Position numbers and translations under genes: made by a program. Below, one piece after another: positions 6,770 through 16,222 of a stretch of 22,287 nucleotides of DNA. Positions within the stretch are counted from its first letter, which is position 1. Each line of letters starts with the position of its first letter. Under the pieces are notes generated by a model. It was given only the letters and a program-made list of their open reading frames with translations, was not told the DNA's origin and did not search any database. This stretch comes from Chloroflexota bacterium (GTDB lineage: Bacteria > Chloroflexota > Dehalococcoidia > UBA3495), in NCBI GenBank assembly GCA_022563275.1, contig JADFNR010000055.1:1-22287 (forward strand), read 5' to 3'.

Positions 6770-7396
6770 TTGATCCTGGAACTTTTTACTGTGATATCCC
6801 TGGCCCTGGGAGCGTATATCCTGGGGTCTGTTCCCACGGCCTACATCCTGGTCCGGTCGGTCAAAGGCGAGGACATCCGGGATGTGGGCAGCCGCAACGT
6901 GGGTGCCCTGAACGTCTACCGCCAGGTGGGCGCGGGGGCGGGCCTGGCGGTATTGCTGGTGGACACGGCGAAGGGAGTCTTGGCCGTGGCGGGACCCAGG
7001 CTGATGGGCCTCGACGACTGGGTATTGTTCATCACCACTCCCCTGGTGGTCGCCGGTCACAACTGGCCGGTGTTCTTGAATTTCAGGGGCGGCAAGGGCG
7101 CGGCGGCCATCTTTGGCATCTCCCTGGTCATAGTTCCGTGGCTAACCGTCATAACCGCCGGTCCCAGCATCCTGGTGATGCTGCTGCTGCGAAACGTGGT
7201 CCTGGGCGCCGCGCTGGGCTTCATCTTGTTGAACATCCTGCTCTGGGTCACCGGACAGGGCGCCCAGCAGGTGGGTCTCTGCCTGCTGCTCACCGCCCTG
7301 GTCACCGGCACGTACATGCTGAATGTGCGCGAGCACATCTTCAGTTCCATAAAGGCCCGGCAGTGGCGGCAGCTTTTCTCGGACCTGGCGGGCTAG
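6770..7396 (+). CDS. plsY: PlsY-like glycerol-3-phosphate acyltransferase
   Basis: A 208-residue integral membrane protein with about six hydrophobic segments. PlsY transfers an acyl group from acyl-phosphate to glycerol 3-phosphate at the inner face of the membrane, the first step of phospholipid synthesis. Visible motifs are LGSVPTAY (18-25), the phosphate-loop relative GSRNVGALN (40-48, usually GSGNxGATN), DTAKG (65-69) and GHNWPVFLNFRGGKG (96-110). The C-terminal motif, normally RHxxNIxRLxxGxE, is degenerate here (REHIFSSIKARQ). A divergent paralogue is therefore possible. The start is a TTG at 6770 with only a weak ribosome site; the GTG at 6791 is an alternative that would shorten the first membrane helix. 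Confidence 0.78.
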   Translation: MILELFTVISLALGAYILGSVPTAYILVRSVKGEDIRDVGSRNVGALNVYRQVGAGAGLAVLLVDTAKGVLAVAGPRLMGLDDWVLFITTPLVVAGHNWPVFLNFRGGKGAAAIFGISLVIVPWLTVITAGPSILVMLLLRNVVLGAALGFILLNILLWVTGQGAQQVGLCLLLTALVTGTYMLNVREHIFSSIKARQWRQLFSDLAG

Positions 7397-7468
7397 CCCC
7401 TTCGGCGGGCAATTACCTCCGGCGGACACTGGCCGTTATTTCCCTGCGGTATCTCACCCCGCGTAGGC

Positions 7469-7474
7469 TATAAT
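7469..7474 (+). promoter_or_regulatory. -10 box candidate for thrS
   Basis: TATAAT lies 65 bp before the thrS ATG in the 143-bp gap after plsY. The -35 region at 16-18 bp upstream is poor. The leader would be about 58 nt, too short for a T-box riboswitch, and no specifier stem was seen. Confidence 0.45.
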
Positions 7475-7539
7475 GGTGCCTGCGCGGCTGGCCTCTTCGC
7501 TGCGTTAACACCCAGTCCATAACCCCCAAAGCAGGTGCG

Positions 7540-9312
7540 ATGTTAGAACACGGCTCTCTTGAAACCGAAGGCGTTGACGAGGCCCAGGCCCACCGTAACG
7601 CCATGCGCCATTCGGCCGCCCACGTGATGGCCGACGCCGTCCTGAAACTATTCCCGGAAGCCAAGATGGGCATCGGCCCGCCCATCCAAGATGGCTTCTA
7701 CTACGACTTCGAGGTTTCCCGTCCCTTCACCCCGGAGGACCTGGAAGAGATCGAAAAACTGATGCGGGAGACCATCAAGGGGGGGTTCCCATTCCAGCGG
7801 GAGGACCTCAGCCGGGCCGACGCCGAAGAGTTGTTCTCCGGCCAACCCTACAAGCTGGAACTGATCAACGACTTGCCCGGCGACGCAGTGATATCCATCT
7901 ACCGGCACGACGAATTCGTGGACCTGTGCCAGGGCCCCCACGTGCATGGCACGTCGGACATTCCGGCCTTGAAACTGCTCAGCGTGGCGGGGGCCTACTG
8001 GCGGGGCGACGAGAAACGCCCCATGCTGCAACGCATCTACGGCACGGCCTTCGATTCCGAGGCCGAGTTGGCGGAACACCTGGAACGGCTGGAAGAAGCC
8101 GAACGCAGGGACCACCGCACCCTGGGCCGCCAGTTGAACCTTTACAGCATTCACGAGGAGATCGGCCCCGGCCTCATCGTCTGGCATCCCAAGGGAGGCC
8201 GGATCCGCTCCATCATCGAGGACTACTGGAAGGACCTCCACTACCGGCGGGGGTACGACATCGTCTACTCGCCCCACATCGGCCGGGCCCAACTCTGGGA
8301 GACCAGCGGCCACCTGGATTTCTACCGGGAAAGCATGTACGCCCCCATGGAAGTGGACGGCCAGGAATACTTCCTGAAGCCCATGAACTGCCCTTTCCAT
8401 ATCGCGATCTACAAATCGGCGCTGCACAGCTACCGGGAACTGCCCCTGCGGTACGCCGAGTTGGGCACCGTCTACCGCTACGAACGGAGCGGGGTCCTGC
8501 ACGGGCTGATGCGGGTGCGCGGATTCACCCAGGACGACGCCCATATCTTCTGCACCCCGGACCAGGTCGAGGACGAGATCGGAGGCGTCTTGGAGTTGAC
8601 CTTCGAATTGCTGGACGCCTTTGGGTTCACCGACTACTCCATATCCCTCTCCACCCGGCCCGAGAAGTACGTGGGAGACCCGGATATGTGGGACCACGCC
8701 ATCCAGTCGCTTCAAGGCGCCCTGGAGCAACGTGGCTTGGCCTTCACCGTTGATGAGGGCGGTGGAGCGTTCTACGGACCCAAGATCGACGTCAATATCA
8801 CCGACGCCCTGGGCCGCGCCTGGCAGTGCACCACGGTGCAGTTCGACTTCAACCTGCCCCAGCGCTTCGATCTAACCTACCAGGACGCCGAAGGAGGCCG
8901 CAGCCAGCCCTACATGGTCCACCGGGCCATTCTCGGCTCCATAGAACGGTTCCTGGGGGTGCTTATCGAGCATTACGGGGGCGCGTTCCCGCTCTGGTTG
9001 GCCCCGGTGCAAGCCGTGGTGATACCCATCGCCGACCGGCACCTCGAGTACTGCGAATCAGTGTCGGCTTCCCTGAAAGCCGCGGGATTCCGCGCCGAGG
9101 TCGATACCCGCAACGAGCGGATGAACCAGAAGATACGCACCGCCCAGATGCAGAAGGTGCCCTACATGCTGGTGGTGGGAGACCGGGAGGTGGAGGCCGG
9201 GGCCGTGGCCGTGCGCCACCGCGAAGGACAAGACCTGGGCGCCATGCCCCTGGACGACTTCCTGGCCCGCCTGGGCGAAGAAGCGGCGGTGCCTAAGGGG
9301 ACGGCGGCCTAA
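7540..9312 (+). CDS. thrS: Threonyl-tRNA synthetase (no TGS domain)
   Basis: A 590-residue class II synthetase that charges tRNA-Thr. The N-terminal TGS domain (about 50-60 residues) present in E. coli ThrRS is missing. The protein begins directly in the editing domain, with H24 and H28 in HSAAH and C130/H134 in CQGPH. In the catalytic core, the zinc ligands are C284 (PMNCPFH), H335 (RGFTQDDAHIF) and H461 (MVHRAILGSIERF); each is 50 residues earlier than the E. coli numbering. The anticodon-binding domain spans ~488-580 (LWLAPVQAVVIPIADRHL, then PYMLVVGDREVEAGAVAVR). ATG 7540 has a modest AGGT ribosome site. The stop lies 5 bp from the stop of the convergent dehydrogenase, with no terminator between them. 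Confidence 0.97.
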   Translation: MLEHGSLETEGVDEAQAHRNAMRHSAAHVMADAVLKLFPEAKMGIGPPIQDGFYYDFEVSRPFTPEDLEEIEKLMRETIKGGFPFQREDLSRADAEELFSGQPYKLELINDLPGDAVISIYRHDEFVDLCQGPHVHGTSDIPALKLLSVAGAYWRGDEKRPMLQRIYGTAFDSEAELAEHLERLEEAERRDHRTLGRQLNLYSIHEEIGPGLIVWHPKGGRIRSIIEDYWKDLHYRRGYDIVYSPHIGRAQLWETSGHLDFYRESMYAPMEVDGQEYFLKPMNCPFHIAIYKSALHSYRELPLRYAELGTVYRYERSGVLHGLMRVRGFTQDDAHIFCTPDQVEDEIGGVLELTFELLDAFGFTDYSISLSTRPEKYVGDPDMWDHAIQSLQGALEQRGLAFTVDEGGGAFYGPKIDVNITDALGRAWQCTTVQFDFNLPQRFDLTYQDAEGGRSQPYMVHRAILGSIERFLGVLIEHYGGAFPLWLAPVQAVVIPIADRHLEYCESVSASLKAAGFRAEVDTRNERMNQKIRTAQMQKVPYMLVVGDREVEAGAVAVRHREGQDLGAMPLDDFLARLGEEAAVPKGTAA

Positions 9313-9317
9313 ACCTT

Positions 9318-10304
9318 CTAGCCGGAGTTTCCGAACTCGGCGGTCCATGACGGCGGGCCGCCGTCCAGCACGCGCTGGATGTTCTCGAATGCGTTGGCCG
9401 CGCGCTTGGGTATGGATTCCAGGGTCGGACCGGCGTTGTGGGGCGTGATTATGGCGTTGTCCAGCACCAGCAGCGGGTGACCGGCCGGCGGGGGCTCTTG
9501 CTCCAAAACGTCCAACCCCGCCGCAGCGATGACGCCCAACTTTAACGCCGATGCCAAAGCATCTTCATCAACGATGCCGCCCCGGCTGGTGTTGATGATT
9601 ACGGAGCTGGATTTCATCATCTCCAATTGGTCCTTGCCGATCATCCCGCGGGTCTCCCCGGTCAGCGGAACGTGGATGCTGACCACATCGGAAGTCCTGA
9701 GCAATTCCTCGAATCCCACTTCCTTAACGCCCAACTCCGACCGTTCCGTCTCTGAAAGGCTGGCGTACCGGTCGTAATACTGGACTTCGGCGTCAAAGGC
9801 CCTGGCCCGTTTCGCAACCTTCTTGGCGATGTTGCCGATGCCGATCAGGCCCAGGGTCTTGCCCTCGAACTCGAAAACGTCGGGACGGCGGTCACGGCTC
9901 GCCCGCCAGCCGCCGGAGCTTACGCGGTTGGCGTTGACCACCAGCTTCCTGTAGATGGCCAGGATCAGCATCATGGTGTGCTCGGCCACCGCCACGCTGT
10001 TGGCGCCGCCGTTGTTGGCCACGGGAATCCCCAGTTCGCCAGCCAGCTTCAAGTTCATTTTGTCGTAACCCGCGCTGAGCAACTGGATCAGTTTGCACTT
10101 CTTGGCCGCTCTCATAACATCATCGGAAAGCACGGCGGGCCAGATGATTAGAAAGTCAGCGTCCGCCACCAATTCGATCTTCTCGCCCTCGCTGGTGTCC
10201 AGGGGCTCGGAGAACACATCCATGCCCGGCAGCGCCTGGTCGGCCACCACCTGCCTGAGTTCCGAGTCCAACGCCGTGAAGCACACGACTTTCGTTCCAG
10301 GCAT
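9318..10304 (-). CDS. D-isomer-specific 2-hydroxyacid dehydrogenase, NAD-dependent
   Basis: A 328-residue enzyme of the phosphoglycerate/glycerate/formate dehydrogenase superfamily, which interconverts a 2-oxoacid and a D-2-hydroxyacid. The substrate-binding lobe is split around a Rossmann domain (~103-285) with LGLIGIGNIAKKVA (151-164). The catalytic residues are readable: Arg241 (NTSRGGIVDEDAL), Glu270 (GLDVLEQEPP) and His289 (TPHNAG). The last Gly of the GxGxxG loop is Ala. The start was set at ATG 10304 (MPGTKVVCF), with GGTGA just upstream; a TTG at 10334 would add ten residues lacking family support. Substrate unknown: candidates are hydroxypyruvate/glycerate or glyoxylate, with no context to choose. 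It lies downstream of the lipoprotein gene on the same strand, 81 bp apart. Confidence 0.9.
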   Translation of the reverse strand: MPGTKVVCFTALDSELRQVVADQALPGMDVFSEPLDTSEGEKIELVADADFLIIWPAVLSDDVMRAAKKCKLIQLLSAGYDKMNLKLAGELGIPVANNGGANSVAVAEHTMMLILAIYRKLVVNANRVSSGGWRASRDRRPDVFEFEGKTLGLIGIGNIAKKVAKRARAFDAEVQYYDRYASLSETERSELGVKEVGFEELLRTSDVVSIHVPLTGETRGMIGKDQLEMMKSSSVIINTSRGGIVDEDALASALKLGVIAAAGLDVLEQEPPPAGHPLLVLDNAIITPHNAGPTLESIPKRAANAFENIQRVLDGGPPSWTAEFGNSG

Positions 10305-10385
10305 TTTTTCACCGTTAACCGAGAGTCCATCCAACTGTTACCGAGTGTAGTATACCCAGATTCGACACCCAAAACCCCCTCGGCG

Positions 10386-11645
10386 TTACGGCACCGGCTC
10401 GCCGTAGACCTCTATCTCCAACGCCCCGGTGTTGCCGCCTGAGGTATCCAACAGCTCGAACCGCAGGCGCTTGGCGGTGAAACGGATTTCGAACCGGTAG
10501 ATGGTGGTTGCGTCGTCCACGGTGAACGGCCCGTAGGTCTCGCCCCGGCCGGTGGTCACCTGGAACGATCTCACCTGGGCCGAGTCGCCCATGGTCCGGG
10601 TCCAGAAACCCACCGAAGTCACGTTGGTCACCGAGGGGAGTTCCACTTCGATCCAGGCGGAGTCGCCGTCGCTGGCCGTCGACCATTCCGTGGCGGGGTC
10701 ACCGTCCAGGGCGTTGGCCGCCCCGAACGCCGAATCGTTGGCCCCGCCGCCAAAATTGGAACTCACGCCGGCCACGGACGCCCCGTTCTCCATCAAGGCC
10801 AGGTTCATCCCCAAAGCGGTGTCCTTGAAAGCGGCCGGAGAAGCGAACGGTTGCCCAGCGTCAACCAGGAACCACGACAGAAAGGCGGCGTCTTCACCTG
10901 AGGGATTCCTCTTCTGGACCGGCGTGACTGCGGGTATCCCCTCAACGTCGCCCGGAGTCATCTGGCGCACGCCGATCAGGCCGTTCTGATAGTCGATCGC
11001 GCCGGACAATTGGTAGATGAACTCCGGCCCAGGGTGGGTGTGGACGCTGGTCTCCCCACCAGGCGGGACCACCACCAACACGAACACCGCCAAAGGATCG
11101 TCCGGTATGTTCACCATGACCGGGCTCTCGAAGATAGTCTCAACATCAAACCCAGAGGGAGCGGAGCCGGGGCGGTCCAGCCGGGTCTCCCAAAACACTG
11201 AGGGACCGCCGGGCGCGCGGTGGCGGTGGCCAACCTCGGCCGCCACTACCGAACCCTGTCCCTCCAACAGGCTTTGGCCGTCCAGCTCATGCTCTCCCTG
11301 GGCGGCATAGACGAAGGCCGTCTGGTGGCGATGGGTCACCTCCTCACCAGGACTTAATTTCAGGCGGTGGGTCACCCAAGCCAGCGGTCCGCCAGGCACT
11401 TCTTGCAACCTGATTTGGGCCAGCAGCGTGGTCGAGGCGTTTCCGCCCAGGGCCGCACCTCCCATGGAGATCTGTCCTGATGCCGGGCCGGTCTCCGTGG
11501 CAGCTACAGTCACAACCACCGTCGGGGCCACCGGCGTTGCTGTCGCCTCACCACCCCCGCATGCCACCAGAAACATGGCGGCGGCAAGCGCTATGAATAT
11601 CCATACGCGGCTGCGGGAGCCGGCCGGTCCGGTCTGCACGAACAT
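10386..11645 (-). CDS. Lipoprotein with two cupin domains and a C-terminal discoidin (F5/8 type C-like) domain
   Basis: A 419-residue predicted lipoprotein: a basic N-terminus, hydrophobic segment [16 protein letters not shown] (14-29), lipobox LVAC with Cys29, then a Thr/Ala/Val-rich linker (~30-60). Cupin 1 (~85-160) has HRH (105-107) and HRH (140-142) but no Glu at the usual ligand position. Cupin 2 (~188-265) has a perfect first motif, G-x5-HTH-x3-E-x6-G (196-215), but its second motif reads [11 protein letters not shown], with Val where the metal-binding His is expected. Residues ~290-419 look like a discoidin/F5-8C carbohydrate- or surface-binding beta sandwich ([26 protein letters not shown], shortened: [21 protein letters not shown]). 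The start at ATG 11645 is supported by GGAGGA 8 nt upstream. It probably sits on the outer face of the cytoplasmic membrane. Ligand unknown. Confidence 0.83.
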   Translation of the reverse strand: MFVQTGPAGSRSRVWIFIALAAAMFLVACGGGEATATPVAPTVVVTVAATETGPASGQISMGGAALGGNASTTLLAQIRLQEVPGGPLAWVTHRLKLSPGEEVTHRHQTAFVYAAQGEHELDGQSLLEGQGSVVAAEVGHRHRAPGGPSVFWETRLDRPGSAPSGFDVETIFESPVMVNIPDDPLAVFVLVVVPPGGETSVHTHPGPEFIYQLSGAIDYQNGLIGVRQMTPGDVEGIPAVTPVQKRNPSGEDAAFLSWFLVDAGQPFASPAAFKDTALGMNLALMENGASVAGVSSNFGGGANDSAFGAANALDGDPATEWSTASDGDSAWIEVELPSVTNVTSVGFWTRTMGDSAQVRSFQVTTGRGETYGPFTVDDATTIYRFEIRFTAKRLRFELLDTSGGNTGALEIEVYGEPVP

Positions 11646-11653
11646 CAAGATTT

Positions 11654-11659
11654 TCCTCC
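11654..11659 (-). promoter_or_regulatory. Strong Shine-Dalgarno of the cupin lipoprotein
   Basis: GGAGGA on the minus strand, 8 nt before ATG 11645. It selects this start over the one ten codons upstream and leaves a normal-length lipoprotein signal peptide. Confidence 0.8.
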
Positions 11660-11770
11660 ACGGCCCGAGGGCCACATCCCATACTACGCTCCGGACTCTC
11701 CTCTGGCTTTCGGTCCCGGTTTCACCGACAATACGTTGACGCGACGGGACGTTGCCGGTTTCAGAAATTC

Positions 11771-11790
11771 ACCCGCCCTGGCGGGTTTTT
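11771..11790 (+). terminator. Terminator-like hairpin in the leader of the DUF255 gene
   Basis: ACCCGC-CCTG-GCGGGT followed by TTTTT: a 6-bp GC-rich stem with a tetraloop and a T-run. It points along the plus strand and ends 11 nt before the ATG at 11802. The upstream gene is on the opposite strand, so it cannot be that gene's terminator. It could attenuate the downstream gene or be a chance structure. Confidence 0.45.
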
Positions 11791-11801
11791 ATAGGTGCGC
11801 C

Positions 11802-13847
<2,046 letters not shown>

Positions 13848-13888
13848 GGACGGAGCAGCACTTCTACCGGGAGTTGACCACCACCATA

Positions 13889-14425
13889 ATGGGCGAAGAA
13901 CTGGCTGATAACATACATGCTCTTTTAGAAAAGCAAGCACTGGTATTGATTGGGATTGATGGATTAGGTGGGGCGGGGAAAAGCGTGGTGGCGAATTCTA
14001 TCAAAGAGAATATTCCAAATACCACGATAGTCGAGATGGACGATTTTTACGTGCCAGAATTTACGAGAGCGGATTGGGATAGGCTGTATGAGCAAGTAAT
14101 CGCGCCGCTAAAAAACAATTCTGTAGGCTCGTATCAAATTTTTGACTGGGATACAAAAAAACTCGCAGAATGGCGCGAGGTGAAACCAAAAGGAGTTGTA
14201 ATAATTGAGGGCGTGTATGCTTTGCACAGAAAACTTCGAGGCGCTTATGACTACAAAGTTTGGGTAGAAGCACCGTACGAAGTGCGGTTGCAGCGTGGCC
14301 TGGAGCGTGACGGTGAAGAAGCTCAAAGCCAGTGGGTGAACGAATGGATGCCGAAAGAAGAAGAATACGAGAAATCTCAAAAACCGCACGAATCCGCCGA
14401 CCTCATTATCGACGGAACAAAATAG
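13889..14425 (+). CDS. P-loop kinase, uridine-kinase-like
   Basis: A 178-residue protein with Walker A GLGGAGKS (25-32), DDFY (51-54) as in uridine kinase/phosphoribulokinase relatives, a Walker-B-like VVIIEGVYAL (103-112), and an Arg-rich lid RLQRGLERDG (133-142). It is likely to phosphorylate a nucleoside or another small hydroxyl substrate; which one is not clear. It is shorter than typical uridine kinases (about 210). The gene is visibly AT-richer than its neighbours, with many A/T-ending codons (for example the run of AAA, GTA and ATT codons around 14120-14240), which suggests acquisition from another lineage. ATG 13889 was chosen; GGGAG lies 15 nt upstream, a long spacing, and a TTG at 13874 in the same frame is the alternative. 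It follows the DUF255 gene by 41 bp. Confidence 0.75.
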   Translation: MGEELADNIHALLEKQALVLIGIDGLGGAGKSVVANSIKENIPNTTIVEMDDFYVPEFTRADWDRLYEQVIAPLKNNSVGSYQIFDWDTKKLAEWREVKPKGVVIIEGVYALHRKLRGAYDYKVWVEAPYEVRLQRGLERDGEEAQSQWVNEWMPKEEEYEKSQKPHESADLIIDGTK

Positions 14426-14496
14426 TGCAGCAGGTCACAAAGAGCACTGAAATTGAAGTCAAAACATGAGGCAACTGGAACCGGGAGCCCAAGCAT

Positions 14497-15165
14497 TTGA
14501 AACCTGCGGACGATCCCACATTCGACTACAAGAGCCTTGTTCAGCGAGGTTATGATCGTTGTCTCGCTGCCTACGACGAAGCTCGTAAGAGCGAGGCCGG
14601 TCCCGAGTTGGACTTTCTTACAAGGCGGCTAGAGGATGGTGCTGCCGTATTGGACGTCGGCTGCGGTACTGGCGTCCCATACACTCGAGCTCTAGCACAG
14701 CGGTTCACCGTCACTGGCGTAGATTCCTCAAGTGAGATGATCAAACAGGCGCGGGCGAATGTTCCAAAGGCAAGCTTCATCCACGGGGATGTCATGTCGG
14801 TGGAATTCCCTCCATCGAGCTTCAACGGCGCCATCGCCTTCTACTCTGTGTTCCATCTCCCCAGGGAGGAGCATCCAAAGCTGTTTCGTCGCATCTATGA
14901 TTGGCTGCTGCCCGGCGGATACTTTCTATGCACGCTGACCCGCCTCAGTGAGGAGGCATACACTGAAGATGACTTTTTTTGCGTAACGATGTACTGGAGC
15001 AACTACGGTCTAGAGGAGTACAAAGAGATTCTAACTCGCGTTGGGTTCAGCATCTTGGGGACCTCCGTGATCGGCCATGGTTACACGGAAGCACATCAGG
15101 CGCCGCATGAGAATCATCCACTTGTCTTGGCACAGAAGCAACCTACTGGGAGGGGCACCGTTTGA
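14497..15165 (+). CDS. Class I SAM-dependent methyltransferase
   Basis: A 222-residue protein with the Rossmann-type SAM site: motif I VLDVGCGTGVPYTRALA (51-67), an acidic residue ending strand 2 in TVTGVDSSSEMIKQAR (Asp76), FIHGDVMSVEFPPSSFN (motif II region, ~94-110), AIAFYSVFHLPREEHP (~112-127) and the motif III region LLPGGYFLCTL (137-147). It resembles small-molecule methyltransferases of the Methyltransf_11/25 type; the substrate cannot be named. The start is a TTG at 14497 with GGGAG 9 nt upstream. Composition is intermediate between the AT-rich kinase-like gene before it and the GC-rich core genes, so both may have come in together. The gap to the next gene (115 bp) holds no obvious gene. 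Confidence 0.85.
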   Translation: MKPADDPTFDYKSLVQRGYDRCLAAYDEARKSEAGPELDFLTRRLEDGAAVLDVGCGTGVPYTRALAQRFTVTGVDSSSEMIKQARANVPKASFIHGDVMSVEFPPSSFNGAIAFYSVFHLPREEHPKLFRRIYDWLLPGGYFLCTLTRLSEEAYTEDDFFCVTMYWSNYGLEEYKEILTRVGFSILGTSVIGHGYTEAHQAPHENHPLVLAQKQPTGRGTV

Positions 15166-15261
15166 CCCAACTACACTCGTCTTGACTGAACCTCGTGAAT
15201 CGGTAACCGCAGTGACGCCTGGTGACGTCGCCGGCGGGCCGATACGAGTCGTGGTCACCCT

Positions 15262-15267
15262 TATAGA
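15262..15267 (+). promoter_or_regulatory. -10 box candidate giving a near-leaderless SDR transcript
   Basis: TATAGA ends 12 nt before the GTG at 15280, leaving room for a leader of only about 5 nt. No Shine-Dalgarno is visible in that space and no clear -35 box was found. Confidence 0.3.
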
Positions 15268-15279
15268 AACCCGTTCGCC

Positions 15280-16197
15280 GTGAACAACTCTGACCTGGAC
15301 GTAGTCACCGGCGCTTTCGGATACACCGGCAGATACATCGCCCAAAAACTGATATGCACTGGGCGCAAGGTCCGGACCATTACCGGCCATCCAGACCGGG
15401 AAAATCCCTTCGGAGACCAGGTCAAGGCATACCCCTTGGACTTTAATGACCCCGATGCCTTGGCCCAAAACCTCAGCGGGGCAACCACTCTTTACAACAC
15501 CTACTGGGTCCGGTTTCCCCGAGGTAAGACCACTTTCGAGACGGCGGTCGAGAATACCAAGGTCTTGATCGATGCGGCGAAACAAGCCGGCGTTCAGCGG
15601 ATCGTTCACATCAGCATCACCAACCCCTCTCTGGACTCCCCTCTGGGCTATTTCAGAGGCAAGGCGCTGGTGGAAGAGGCCATAGTAGCCTCAGGTCTGG
15701 CTTACACCATCATCCGGCCCACGCTGATATTTGGGGCCGAAGACGTCCTGATCAACAACATCGCCTGGTTCCTGAGGAGGTTTCCGTTCTTCGCCGTCCC
15801 GGGAGATGGGGATTACCCCGTCCAACCGGTGCATGTCGAAGATGTGGCCGAAGCGGCGGTCAGTGCGGTCGCCGGAAACGAAAACACCATCCAGGATTGC
15901 GTTGGCCCGGAGGTGTATACCTATGAGCAGTTGGTCCGCCTGATCGCCGGTTGCATTGGCAGCAAGGCTAGGGTCGCGCACCTGCCACCGGGACTGACCC
16001 TTTTTTTCTCCAGGATAGCGGGGTATCTGGTGCGGGATGTGGTGCTGACCCGGGCCGAGATCGACGGCTTGATGGCGGGTCTCCTGGTTTCTGATGGCCC
16101 ACCCAACGGCCAGACGAGTTTTAGCCGGTGGCTTGAGGAAAATCAGGACAACTTAGGGCGCAGTTACGTTTCAGAGATGGACCGCCACTACCGCTGA
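15280..16197 (+). CDS. NmrA/atypical-SDR family NAD(P)-binding protein
   Basis: A 305-residue protein with an N-terminal Rossmann fold, VVTGAFGYTGRYIAQKL, with the dinucleotide glycines G11, G14 and G17. A YxxxK-like pair (Tyr124, Lys128 in GYFRGKALVEEAI) follows the HISITNPS strand, so redox activity is conceivable, although many atypical SDRs of this type act as NAD(P) sensors or as isomerase/reductase-like proteins. TIIRPTLIFG and VHVEDVAEAAV are typical of the NDUFA9/YbjT-like branch. The GTG at 15280 has no Shine-Dalgarno. A TATAGA box at 15262-15267 would put the transcript start only a few bases before the GTG, so translation may be nearly leaderless. The gene ends 25 bp from the stop of the convergent hydrolase. 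Confidence 0.82.
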   Translation: MNNSDLDVVTGAFGYTGRYIAQKLICTGRKVRTITGHPDRENPFGDQVKAYPLDFNDPDALAQNLSGATTLYNTYWVRFPRGKTTFETAVENTKVLIDAAKQAGVQRIVHISITNPSLDSPLGYFRGKALVEEAIVASGLAYTIIRPTLIFGAEDVLINNIAWFLRRFPFFAVPGDGDYPVQPVHVEDVAEAAVSAVAGNENTIQDCVGPEVYTYEQLVRLIAGCIGSKARVAHLPPGLTLFFSRIAGYLVRDVVLTRAEIDGLMAGLLVSDGPPNGQTSFSRWLEENQDNLGRSYVSEMDRHYR

Positions 16198-16222
16198 CGC
16201 CGTCAGCACCGCCGCGGCTTCG

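Noticed and set aside
7397..7539. T-box or other riboswitch ahead of thrS
   Set aside because: The leader after the TATAAT box would be under 60 nt and no T-box sequence or specifier stem is visible.
7648..8730. A 360-codon open frame on the minus strand
   Set aside because: It is antisense to the well-supported thrS gene and has no domain signature.
9310..9320. Bidirectional terminator between thrS and the dehydrogenase
   Set aside because: The stops are only 5 bp apart and no stem with T-run is present there.
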